Shown piece by piece: positions 1 to 8,382 of a stretch of 64,000 nt of DNA. Under the pieces are notes generated by a model. It was not told where the DNA came from and ran no database searches. It was given only the letters and a program-made list of their open reading frames with translations. The position numbers were made by a program, and so were the translations under genes. The stretch is taken from contig NZ_JBHRTF010000004.1 of the NCBI RefSeq assembly GCF_042646205.1, forward strand, positions 1,116,001 to 1,180,000, in the 5' to 3' direction. Position 1 is the stretch's first letter. Each line of letters starts with the position of its first letter. The stretch is from Cellvibrio fontiphilus_A. GTDB lineage: Bacteria > Pseudomonadota > Gammaproteobacteria > Pseudomonadales > Cellvibrionaceae.

Positions 1-489
1 TTTATTCTCACCGCAGAAGTGTTAATGCCGGATGTGAGTGAGTACAGCAATTCCGGCATTATGTTTCGCGGTCAAATCAAAACCGATAATAATCGCCAGC
101 AGGCTATGGGCTATCAAGCGGAAGTAGACCCCAGCGAGCGCAAGTGGAGCGGTGGCTTGTACGATCAAGCGCGACGTGAGTGGTTACACCCGGTTCACGC
201 TACCCGTTCATTTCCCGATGCCGATTTTGAAAAAAATTACCTGGGTGCATGGACGGCTGACATGGCAAATGCTTATCGCCATTTGCAGTGGAACCGGTAT
301 CGCATTGAATGCCGTGGCAGCGATATAAAAATTTATCTTAATGATGTTCTGACAACGCACGTTAAAGATAACAAAGACAGCGAGGGTTTTATTGGCTTGC
401 AGCATCACGGCAGCGAGCTACTGAAAACCACTGGCGCGACCAATAATATCGTTCGTTTTCGCAATGTATTTATCACTGAACTGGAATAA
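1..489 (+). CDS. DUF1080 / 3-keto-disaccharide hydrolase-like protein, 5' end missing
   Basis: The open frame is already running at base 1, so this is the C-terminal ~162 residues of a longer protein. The segment with NSGIMFRG, followed by the WNRYRIECRGSDIKIYLND stretch and a final GFIGLQHHG, is the typical concanavalin-like beta-sandwich of the DUF1080 (3-keto-disaccharide hydrolase) family, which ends at the same point as this gene. These domains are usually secreted and are thought to act on 3-keto-glycosides or related sugars. It lies 3 nt upstream of a haem-c dehydrogenase-like gene, a pairing consistent with oxidation of a sugar followed by cleavage of the keto-sugar. Family assignment is fairly secure; substrate is unknown. 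Confidence 0.75.
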   Translation, partial: FILTAEVLMPDVSEYSNSGIMFRGQIKTDNNRQQAMGYQAEVDPSERKWSGGLYDQARREWLHPVHATRSFPDADFEKNYLGAWTADMANAYRHLQWNRYRIECRGSDIKIYLNDVLTTHVKDNKDSEGFIGLQHHGSELLKTTGATNNIVRFRNVFITELE

Positions 490-492
490 ATC

Positions 493-2982
493 TTGTCTAC
501 GTCAAACAACACCAAAAAACCAACAATAAACGTCAAACAATCAACCATACACCTGCTGGTTTGCACACTGCTGGGTTTATCCATCGTCAATTGCAGTACA
601 GAAGCTTTGCATTCTGATCAGAGTAATGCGCGAGCTGCTGAAAAATCTGAAGCAACAAAACCCGATGCAACAAAACCTGATGCAACCAAAAGCACGCCCG
701 TAAGAAACCTCGGTGATCGCCATGGCGAGGATATGACGCCACCGATTGCCGCCGAAGATATTCCGCCCGCGCCGGTTTTAGCCGTGCCACAGGCATTGCA
801 ATCCATGCAGTTGCAACCGGGGTTTGTAATAGAAAATGTTGCCGCAGAACCCAATGTGTTTAGCCCCGTAGCCATGAGTTTTGATGGCAACGGGCGCATG
901 TGGGTAGCGGAGATGAACACCTTTATGCCGGATTTGGATGGCAATAATGAGGAGGTTCCTAAAGGTAATATCGCCATCCTTGAGGATACTAACGGCGACG
1001 GTAAAGTTGATACACGCAACGTATTTTTAAACGATTTGATTCTGCCGCGCACGGTGGTGTTGGTAAAAGGCGGCATCCTCTATGCGGATCAAACCCAATT
1101 GGTTTTTGCTGAAGTGTTGGCGGGCGATAAGTTGGGCATTCGCGAAGTGGTTGATCCAACCTACGCCCAAGGCGGCAGTGTTGAGCACAAACCCAATGCC
1201 ATGATGTTGGGTTTGGATAATTGGTATTACAACGCAAAAAGTGATCGCCGCTACAAAATATTGCCGCTCGACAGTGAATTGCCAGCGGGGGCGGAAGAAA
1301 TTTATCGCAACCGCTATTGGAAAATGGCGAGTGCCAGCACCGAATACCGCGGCCAGTGGGGTATGAGCATGGATGATTATGGCCGCCTGTTTCACACCTG
1401 GAATAGCGCGCCCGCTCAGGGCGAATATTTGCGCCCCAATTCGCTCAATAAAAACCCCGGTCTGGTGCAGGAAATAAAAGCGCAGAGTATTGGTGGCAAT
1501 CAAATTTACCCGGCACGAATTAATCCGGGCGTGAACCGCGCTTATCTGCCAGAAACCCTGGTTGCCGATGGGCCCAATAAAGGCAAATTAATTAATTTCA
1601 CCGCGGCAAGTGGCAGTGTGGTTTATCGCGGCGATCAATTTCCCGCTGAGTTTTATGGGGTTGCATTTACCCCGGAACCCGCCGCCAATTTACTTTCGGT
1701 CAGGCGCATTATTGAGGAGCGAGGTCAATTTCGCGGCGAGGAAATTTATCCGCACAGTGAAATACTCGCGTCTACCGATGAGCGTTTTCGCCCGGTAAAT
1801 TTATACACCGCACCCGATGGTTCGCTGTACATCCTCGATATGTATCATGGCGTTATCCAACATAAAGAATATTTAACCAGCTATTTGCGCGAGCAAGCAG
1901 AAAACCGCCAATTGCACAAATACAACAGCACACTCGGGCGCATTTATCGCCTGCGCTGGGCCGATAAACCCTTGGCGCCCAAGCCGCAATTGGAAGATAA
2001 AACCGCCGCACAATTGGTTCCCTATTTGGCGCACGCCAACGGTTGGTATCGCGATACAGCACGGCGGTTGATCATCCAGCAGAATGATAAATCGGTAGTG
2101 GCGGGCATTACTCGCCTGGTGCAACAAGCCCTGGATCACCGCGCCCAAATCAATGCGCTCTGGACACTGGAGGGGCTGAATGCCGTTAATGCCCAGAGCA
2201 TCAGCGCCGGTTTAAATACCGCTCACCCCAAGGTGCAGATTTCGGCAATTGCGTTGTTGCCCCATTTACCCAAAGCCGAGCAGCAAGTATTTGCCCCGCG
2301 TTTGGCGGAGCTAGCCAAGAGCGACTATGAAGTCGCGCTGCAACTTGCACTCAGTGCCGGTAAATTAAAAATCGATTCGTGTTTTGAACTGATCAAAACT
2401 CTGTTGGCAAATTATGGCGATCAGCCGTTAATTAATCAGGCGATAGTCAGTGGTAGCGCGGGCCGCGAGCAGGAGTTAAAAACATTTTTAGGCGCTGCTG
2501 CCAGTCAGGAATTAACGGCCTTGTTGGATTTGGTGGGCAAACAAAAAATTATTGAAAGTAATTTCAACAATCTTGTAACTCAAGAGCAAAACCAATACTA
2601 CCGGGGCCAGGCATTATTTGATGGGCGCGCCGCCTGTTTTGGTTGCCACGGTAAACAAGGGCAAGGTATGGATGGCATGGCGCCACCACTGGCAAATAGT
2701 GAATGGGTTACCGGCACACCTGAACGGTTAATAAAAATTTTGCTGCACGGTTTGCACGGCCCACTCACAGTGAATGGTGTTGATTACAACCTGCCGATGA
2801 TGATGCCCGGTTTAGCGACTAACCCAAGCGTTAGCGATCAGGATACTGCCGATATAGCCACCTATATTCGCAACAACTGGGGCAATGCCGCCGGTGCAAT
2901 TAGCGCAGACAATGTAAGTAAACTGCGCGCACAAACGGCGAATCGCACCCAGCCCTACACAGCGAGTGAATTGGGGCAATAA
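493..2982 (+). CDS. Secreted PVC-type haem-c dehydrogenase-like protein
   Basis: 829 residues from a TTG codon located 3 nt after the preceding stop. An N-terminal hydrophobic stretch (about residues 18-33) ends in VNC, which may be a poor lipobox, so the product is probably a lipoprotein or secreted. A K/P/D/A/T-rich linker (about 50-68, with a repeated KPDAT unit) follows. Residues ~100-480 look like the beta-propeller of membrane-bound dehydrogenase-like proteins (motifs GNGRMWVAEM, NGDGKVDTRNVF, DGSLYILDMYHGVI). Residues ~500-680 are alpha-helical and HEAT-like. A C-terminal cytochrome c domain carries CFGCH at 715-719. Such proteins are often found with DUF1080 genes in sugar-oxidising clusters. 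Electron acceptor and substrate cannot be read from the sequence. Confidence 0.75.
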   Translation: MSTSNNTKKPTINVKQSTIHLLVCTLLGLSIVNCSTEALHSDQSNARAAEKSEATKPDATKPDATKSTPVRNLGDRHGEDMTPPIAAEDIPPAPVLAVPQALQSMQLQPGFVIENVAAEPNVFSPVAMSFDGNGRMWVAEMNTFMPDLDGNNEEVPKGNIAILEDTNGDGKVDTRNVFLNDLILPRTVVLVKGGILYADQTQLVFAEVLAGDKLGIREVVDPTYAQGGSVEHKPNAMMLGLDNWYYNAKSDRRYKILPLDSELPAGAEEIYRNRYWKMASASTEYRGQWGMSMDDYGRLFHTWNSAPAQGEYLRPNSLNKNPGLVQEIKAQSIGGNQIYPARINPGVNRAYLPETLVADGPNKGKLINFTAASGSVVYRGDQFPAEFYGVAFTPEPAANLLSVRRIIEERGQFRGEEIYPHSEILASTDERFRPVNLYTAPDGSLYILDMYHGVIQHKEYLTSYLREQAENRQLHKYNSTLGRIYRLRWADKPLAPKPQLEDKTAAQLVPYLAHANGWYRDTARRLIIQQNDKSVVAGITRLVQQALDHRAQINALWTLEGLNAVNAQSISAGLNTAHPKVQISAIALLPHLPKAEQQVFAPRLAELAKSDYEVALQLALSAGKLKIDSCFELIKTLLANYGDQPLINQAIVSGSAGREQELKTFLGAAASQELTALLDLVGKQKIIESNFNNLVTQEQNQYYRGQALFDGRAACFGCHGKQGQGMDGMAPPLANSEWVTGTPERLIKILLHGLHGPLTVNGVDYNLPMMMPGLATNPSVSDQDTADIATYIRNNWGNAAGAISADNVSKLRAQTANRTQPYTASELGQ

Positions 2983-3038
2983 GTGAGGTTATAGCGGGGC
3001 TAATGCCGACGATAAATACGAATGTGATGTAAAAAGAA

Positions 3039-3073
3039 AAATCCCGCCGGGTGTTAATCCGGCGGGATTTTTA
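3039..3073. terminator. Bidirectional intrinsic terminator
   Basis: An 11-bp stem (AATCCCGCCGG against CCGGCGGGATT) with A-run on the left and T-run on the right lies between convergent genes, so it can stop transcription from both sides. Confidence 0.9.
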
Positions 3074-5203
3074 TTAGTACTGCCAGCGAATCGTCGCGCT
3101 GATATTGCGCGGTTCGGCGTAGTAAGCCTGGCTGTATTCAAAACTGGTCAGGTAGGTTTTATCTGTGACGTTGCTCAAGTTAAGTGATGCCGACCAATTG
3201 TCGTTGAACTCGTAACTGGCAAATAAATCCACCAGTGTTAACGCATCCTGCTCGATTACTGTGCCGCGCAAGTAAGTATCTGAACGGTATTCCACAAAAC
3301 TACCCAGCTTCAAACCCGGTGCAAATTGCGGGTAATAATTGACGGTAAATTTGGCTGATTGTTTGGGCGTAAAGGTGCGCGAGACTTCGCCCTTGTTATC
3401 GTCGATGGTCAGGTTGGTGTAACCCAATATCAGGTTGATTTGCTCGGTCAGTTCACCGGCTATTTCAAATTCAAACCCGCGCGACTCATAGTCGTCACCT
3501 GCATAATAATTACCGGTTTCACCCAAGCTTGGGTCAGTGTTAAAACCAGCCAGTGTTGCCAAACCTTCTTGCGCTGTTTCAAATACCGCGAAGCTGGTAT
3601 TGAGTTTGCCGCTGAAAAATTCGCCTTTTAAACCCACTTCTTTATTTACGCCCGTTACCGGGTCAAGGCGCTCACCGGAGAGTTTGCTTTCGCTCTGCGG
3701 GGTAAAAGTTTCGGTGTAGCTGGTGTAGAGCGTGAGTTGTTTACTCAGGTCGTAAGTCAGGCCGGCGTAGGGCACTACCACGTCATCTTTTTTACTCAGG
3801 TCGGCGCCGTAGCTGACGCTTTCACTTTCGTAGCGCGCTGAACGGGCACCGGTCAGTAGTTTCAAGTCCTCGCTCAGGCTGAACTGGCCCGCTAGATAAA
3901 CGCCGGTTTGTTTGTCGGAGGTGATTTCGCCGTTGGGCATGTCAGTAAACGTGGGGTGAGGTGTATCGCCCGTCCATTGCGCCATATTGGTGATGGCGGG
4001 GAAGCCATTGCCGGTGGTGTAGTCGTACAGAGCGTACTCATCCACGTCGTTGTCGGCTTGATTAGCGCCCACCACAAATTTGTGGGTTAAATCGCCGGTT
4101 TTAAATTCGCCGCTGGTGGCTACGTCAAACAGTTTGATGTCGGTTTCGCGGTCAAATTTTCCGGCCCAGCCGGTAAGGCCCGACATATCTTCTTTCAGCG
4201 TGCCATACACATAGAGCAACTCTTGCGCGCCGCGGGTTTTGGTGCGGTTGTAGGTGGCTTTGGTATTCCAGCCGTTGGCCCAGGTGTGGTCCAGCTCCAC
4301 AAAACTGCGGGTGTCTTTTACATCCCAGTAAGCCCAGTCGGCCGAGCTGTTCATGGAGCGGCGGAAGTTGGCTGGGCGGGTGCTGCCATCATCGGCCAGG
4401 TAAGTCAGGGTGATGGCGCCCCACATAGGGCTATCGGCTTCGCTTTTTTGGCGGCTAATACCGGCGGTGAGCAGGGTGTTCAGACCCAGATCCGCCTCCA
4501 CCACGCCGTAAGTGCTGCTCAGGTCTTTGTAATAGTCCTGCAAATAGGAATCGCGGCTTTGGTCGCTCACTACCACGCGCGCGCGGATAGGTTCGGCGAC
4601 TTGGCCAGATACATCGGCTTGCACGCGGGTGTCATCCCAGCGCGCCTGGGTCAGGCTAGCGCTGGCTTGGGTTTCTGCGGTGGGACGTTTGCGAATCAAG
4701 TTGACGGTGGCGGCGGGGCTGCCTAAACCGCTCATCAAGCCGCTGGCACCGCGCACGATTTCCACGCGGTCATAAGTCGCCATGTCGATATCGCCCTCCA
4801 ACAAACCCCAGTGCAGGGGAATGCCCACGCCATCCATTTGAAAGTTGTTGATGTTAAAACCGCGCGCTTCAAAGTAAGTGCGGTCGGTTTCCGAGCGCTT
4901 TACGCTTACACCGGTTGCGGTATCCAGCGCTTCATTCACCGTGACAATATTCAAGTCTTCAATCTGTTGGCTGGTAATCACCGACACTGACTGGGGCGTC
5001 TCGCGAATGCTCAAGTCCAGCTTGGTCGCAGTGTTCATGCTGCCGGTGGTGTAGGCATCGGTCTGTTCGGTGGTGTTGCCCAGCGCATCGGCTTCCACTT
5101 TCACGGTGTTAAGTTTGCCGGGTTGTTCGGCGGCAAGGCCGAGGCCGGGGTAGAGCAGAAGGCTGGCGATGGTGCTGGCAAGCAAGGATTTATGCAGGGT
5201 CAT
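3074..5203 (-). CDS. TonB-dependent siderophore receptor
   Basis: 709 residues from the ATG at 5203, chosen because it is followed by a good signal peptide (MTLHKSLLASTIAS...GLGLAA) whereas the upstream in-frame codons encode no such signal. The plug domain has ETPQSVSVITSQQIEDLN and RGASGLMSGLGSPAATVNLIRKRP, both characteristic of the FhuA/FpvA-type siderophore receptor subfamily. The protein ends with an aromatic residue in a terminal beta-strand (ATIRWQY), as outer-membrane barrels do. It would import a ferric siderophore using TonB energy. A Fur-box-like sequence lies 51 nt upstream of the start, supporting iron repression. No siderophore biosynthesis genes are adjacent, so the ligand is unknown and may be a xenosiderophore. 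Confidence 0.93.
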   Translation of the reverse strand: MTLHKSLLASTIASLLLYPGLGLAAEQPGKLNTVKVEADALGNTTEQTDAYTTGSMNTATKLDLSIRETPQSVSVITSQQIEDLNIVTVNEALDTATGVSVKRSETDRTYFEARGFNINNFQMDGVGIPLHWGLLEGDIDMATYDRVEIVRGASGLMSGLGSPAATVNLIRKRPTAETQASASLTQARWDDTRVQADVSGQVAEPIRARVVVSDQSRDSYLQDYYKDLSSTYGVVEADLGLNTLLTAGISRQKSEADSPMWGAITLTYLADDGSTRPANFRRSMNSSADWAYWDVKDTRSFVELDHTWANGWNTKATYNRTKTRGAQELLYVYGTLKEDMSGLTGWAGKFDRETDIKLFDVATSGEFKTGDLTHKFVVGANQADNDVDEYALYDYTTGNGFPAITNMAQWTGDTPHPTFTDMPNGEITSDKQTGVYLAGQFSLSEDLKLLTGARSARYESESVSYGADLSKKDDVVVPYAGLTYDLSKQLTLYTSYTETFTPQSESKLSGERLDPVTGVNKEVGLKGEFFSGKLNTSFAVFETAQEGLATLAGFNTDPSLGETGNYYAGDDYESRGFEFEIAGELTEQINLILGYTNLTIDDNKGEVSRTFTPKQSAKFTVNYYPQFAPGLKLGSFVEYRSDTYLRGTVIEQDALTLVDLFASYEFNDNWSASLNLSNVTDKTYLTSFEYSQAYYAEPRNISATIRWQY

Positions 5204-5253
5204 GGCTTTTATCTCAGGGCTGTAGACAAGGATTGAATGGCGCCATTTTATTT

Positions 5254-5272
5254 GTAAATGATAATAAATATC
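5254..5272 (-). promoter_or_regulatory. Fur box upstream of siderophore receptor
   Basis: GTAAATGATAATAAATATC matches 15 of 19 positions of the classical Fur consensus (GATAATGATAATCATTATC). It lies about 50 nt upstream of the receptor start on the minus strand, where a promoter is expected. Confidence 0.75.
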
Positions 5273-5384
5273 AAATGTAAAATAATTGTAAAAGATATAG
5301 CTGTGCAAACGTTAAACTGTGCATTGCTGATTGATTTGCGACCAGAATAGTTTGTTGGTTGACTTGAGTGGCGCACGCCTTTAC

Positions 5385-5560
5385 CTTGCGCGCCCGAGGT
5401 GTCTGATGGGCAAAGGCGTTGAAAGCAGCCAGCCAGGATCAGAGTGAATGGGAAGTCGGTGCGTTTGGTGTGAAACCAGGCAATCCCGACACTGCCCCCG
5501 CAACGGTAAATGCGCGCTTTAAATGGCCTGCATGAGTCCGATACCAGCCTCAAACCGGAG
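5385..5560 (+). promoter_or_regulatory. Cobalamin (B12) riboswitch
   Basis: The sequence has the hallmark B12-box ACTGCCCCCGCAACGGTAA at 5491-5509, followed by GAGTCCGATACCAGCC at 5534-5549. It is preceded by GGGAAGTCGGTG at 5450-5461, which can pair with the later CCCGAC. It ends ~130 nt before the BtuB-like start codon, so it would repress the receptor when adenosylcobalamin is abundant. The outer limits are approximate. Confidence 0.92.
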
Positions 5561-5688
5561 CAGTTGCTCCTTGTTATTCACGATGTCGCGGAGGGCAACA
5601 TCGGTGGAAATCTATGTGTTTTGGGCGCTTGCCCCGCACCGCTATTTTCCGCTTTCCCTCCCTCATCCCTATTGGATTGAGGAATCTC

Positions 5689-7611
5689 ATGTCTATCAAA
5701 TCTCCTTTTTTACTCAGCGGCTTAAGTGCTGCGGTTATTTCTATTATTGCGCCGGCATCCATCGCCGCTGAAAAACAACTCGATACCGTGTATGTGAGTG
5801 CAACCCGCAGCGAAACTGCTGCTATGCCGGTTGCCACACAAATTAAAGTGATCAGCGAAGAAGAAATTCGTGTGAGCGGCGCAAAATTATTATCGGAAGT
5901 ATTGCGCAGCCAAGCGGGCATTCAACTTACCGATTCCGATGGCAGCGGCGCGCGCAATGTGACTGCATCCATGCGCGGTTTAGCGGGTGCCAACAACGTG
6001 TTGGTATTGGTGGATGGCCGCAAATTAAATAACCCAAGCCTTGCCGCACCGGCATTAAATACTGTCTCGTTAAAAGATGTAGAGCGCATTGAAATTGTGC
6101 AGGGCAGTGCGGGTGTGTTGTACGGCGATCAAGCTGTCGGTGGTGTTATCAACATCATCACCAAACGCGCCGCTGCCGGCGAAACCGACGGCACCCTCAG
6201 TGCCACCAGCGGCACCGATAATTTGGAAGATTACAGCGCGAGTGTGCGCCAGGGTTTTGCAAACGGTTTGAGTTACAGCGTCTCTGCACAAAAACGCAAT
6301 GCAGATAATTATCGCGATAACAATCAAAACGCTTACGAAAATCTATTGGGAAATCTGCGTTACGATTTTGCCAAAGGCTTTGTATTTGTTGAGGGGCAGG
6401 CGATTGATGATGAACTAAATCTTGCGGGAGAACTGTTGGAAGATGCTTATCTTTTGAACCCGCGTGCGGCCTCATCGCCACATAATTACGCCAACCAATA
6501 CACAGATTTAGCGCGTATTGGTGGTGGTATTGATTTGAGTGAAGATTGGCAGTTGTTGGCAGAATTTGCTAGCCGTGATGAAGATACAGAGTCTTTTTAT
6601 GGTGCTGGTTCGCCAACGTTAGGCAATATGCAGGTGAATAATCTTACTCCACGAATTGTGGGCACCATTCCCACAAACAAAGGTAATGTCATAGTCACCT
6701 TGGGTTACGATCAGGTAGATGCGGAATATAAAGTACCCGATTGGGGCACCAATATTGAACAAACTATTGATGCATTTTATGCTCAATTTGTTTATCCGCT
6801 GACACAAGCATTAAGTGTAACTGCTGGTGTGCGCACTTCTTCGGTCGAAGATACCAATCATGCTACTAACACCTATCACGAGGATGACCTAAGCCTTGGT
6901 GAATTCGGTGTGAATTATCAGTTTGATAATAATTGGCGAGTATTTGGCCGTTACGCAGATGGTTTTCGTTTTGCAAATGCCGATGAAAATGGTTTGGTAC
7001 TAGATGGGGTTGATTTCCTGGAAGTACAAACCAGTGAATCCTATGAGGTGGGCGCAGCTTGGGCAAACGAGCGCGCTTATGCATCTTACAGTTTTTATCA
7101 CATGATATTGAACGACGAAATTACCTTTGACTCTATTGCTTATGCCAATATCAATTTGCCTGATACCGAGCGTCAGGGTTTTCAATTTGATGGTGGTTTA
7201 ACACTGAGCGATGAAATTTCCTTAACCGCAAATTATACCTACACTGATGCAGAAGTTACCTCGGGTACTTTTAAAGGGAAAGATGTACCCTACGTAAGTG
7301 AAAATACAGCGAATCTGGGGTTAGTGTTTAGACCACTGGCAGTCTTGAGTGTGGTATTGGATACGACTTATATGGGATCCCGCTACTTGTCGGGTGATGA
7401 ATCAAATAGTTATGCAAAAGTAGAACCTGTGCAGTTGTTCAATGTGAATGTAATTTTGCAAGTTGAACAAGTGGAAATCGCCGGCCGTATAAAAAATATC
7501 ACTAATGAGCGATATTCTGGCCTTCAAGGTTATTCTTCATGGCAAGGTGAAAAATATTATTACCCACAACCCGAACGCAATTACGAAGCTAGCATTACCT
7601 ATCGTTTTTAA
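5689..7611 (+). CDS. btuB: TonB-dependent vitamin B12 receptor (BtuB-like)
   Basis: 640 residues from the ATG at 5689, preceded by TTGAGGA as ribosome-binding site. An upstream in-frame ATG at 5614 would add 25 non-signal residues. A signal peptide (to about residue 25, ending ASIAA) is followed by the TonB box region LDTVYVSATRSE. The plug has MRGLAGANNVLVLVDGRKLNNPS and VQGSAGVLYGDQAVGGVINIITK, and the barrel ends in a terminal YRF strand. The cobalamin riboswitch directly upstream and cobO/cobQ downstream indicate a corrinoid ligand. It would move cobalamin or cobinamide across the outer membrane. No btuCDF transporter is in the window. Confidence 0.92.
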   Translation: MSIKSPFLLSGLSAAVISIIAPASIAAEKQLDTVYVSATRSETAAMPVATQIKVISEEEIRVSGAKLLSEVLRSQAGIQLTDSDGSGARNVTASMRGLAGANNVLVLVDGRKLNNPSLAAPALNTVSLKDVERIEIVQGSAGVLYGDQAVGGVINIITKRAAAGETDGTLSATSGTDNLEDYSASVRQGFANGLSYSVSAQKRNADNYRDNNQNAYENLLGNLRYDFAKGFVFVEGQAIDDELNLAGELLEDAYLLNPRAASSPHNYANQYTDLARIGGGIDLSEDWQLLAEFASRDEDTESFYGAGSPTLGNMQVNNLTPRIVGTIPTNKGNVIVTLGYDQVDAEYKVPDWGTNIEQTIDAFYAQFVYPLTQALSVTAGVRTSSVEDTNHATNTYHEDDLSLGEFGVNYQFDNNWRVFGRYADGFRFANADENGLVLDGVDFLEVQTSESYEVGAAWANERAYASYSFYHMILNDEITFDSIAYANINLPDTERQGFQFDGGLTLSDEISLTANYTYTDAEVTSGTFKGKDVPYVSENTANLGLVFRPLAVLSVVLDTTYMGSRYLSGDESNSYAKVEPVQLFNVNVILQVEQVEIAGRIKNITNERYSGLQGYSSWQGEKYYYPQPERNYEASITYRF

Positions 7612-7653
7612 TTAAGCCCCTGTAGATTGGGCTATCTAGGTTGGATTATCTAG

Positions 7654-7685
7654 GGTGGGTAGAGCTTGGGCGATACCCACCGTTT
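7654..7685 (+). terminator. Terminator-like hairpin between btuB and cobO
   Basis: GGTGGGTA (7654-7661) can pair with TACCCACC (7674-7681), followed by GTTTTATT. It sits only ~30 nt before the cobO start, so it may reduce rather than abolish read-through. Confidence 0.55.
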
Positions 7686-7713
7686 TATTATCAACAGATC
7701 AAAGAGTACTCCC

Positions 7714-8382
7714 ATGAGCGACGACAATAGCCAACGCGACGACATCCAAAGCAACGACAACAAAAACGACGATAAAGCCAAACGCCATCAAGAGCGCATG
7801 CAGCAGCGCAAAGAAATTGTGGATGCAGCGATTGCCCGCGCGGATGAAGAGCGCGGTGTTGTTATCGTATTAACCGGGGATGGTAAAGGCAAAAGCTCAT
7901 CCGGTTTTGGCACCGCGCTGCGCTGTTTGGGCCACGGTTACAAAGTCGCCATAGTGCAATTTATTAAAGGTACTTGGGAGTGTGGTGAAAAAAACTTTTT
8001 AACCGAAAGTATTTTTCGCGGCGCCAGCCCGCAATTGGAATATTTTGTGATGGGTACAGGTTTTACCTGGGAAACCCAAAACGCCGAGCAGGATAAAGCC
8101 GCGGCAGAAAAAGTGTGGGAAGAGTGCGAGCACGTATTTCGCGACCCGGAAATCCATTTGGTGCTGTTGGATGAACTCACCTATATGCTCAATTTTAAAT
8201 ACCTGGACAAGGACAAGGTAATTGCAGCGATTCAAAACCGTCCCAAAAATCAAAATGTGATTATCACCGGGCGCGGCGCCAAAAAATATCTGGAAGATTT
8301 GGCAGATACTTTTAGTGAAGTTAAAGCTGTTAAGCACGCGTTTAATGCCGGCGTAAAAGCGCAGAAGGGCATTGAGTGGTAA
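7714..8382 (+). CDS. cobO: Cob(I)yrinic acid a,c-diamide adenosyltransferase
   Basis: 222 residues from ATG 7714, preceded by AAAGAG. The hydrophilic N-terminus is rich in D, N and K, followed by the P-loop-type ATP site VLTGDGKGKSSSGFGTALR and the VLLDELTYML motif of the CobO/BtuR/CobA family. The family transfers the 5'-deoxyadenosyl group of ATP to the cobalt of cob(I)yrinate diamide or cobinamide in the cytoplasm. The coding sequence overlaps cobQ by 7 nt, so the two are translationally coupled. With the riboswitch-controlled receptor this suggests corrinoid uptake and remodelling. The rest of the pathway lies outside the window. Confidence 0.95.
   Translation: MSDDNSQRDDIQSNDNKNDDKAKRHQERMQQRKEIVDAAIARADEERGVVIVLTGDGKGKSSSGFGTALRCLGHGYKVAIVQFIKGTWECGEKNFLTESIFRGASPQLEYFVMGTGFTWETQNAEQDKAAAEKVWEECEHVFRDPEIHLVLLDELTYMLNFKYLDKDKVIAAIQNRPKNQNVIITGRGAKKYLEDLADTFSEVKAVKHAFNAGVKAQKGIEW

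Noticed and set aside
4223..4726. 167-codon plus-strand ORF opposite the siderophore receptor
   Set aside because: It is the antisense of the receptor plug and barrel region, with no ribosome-binding site and no family resemblance.
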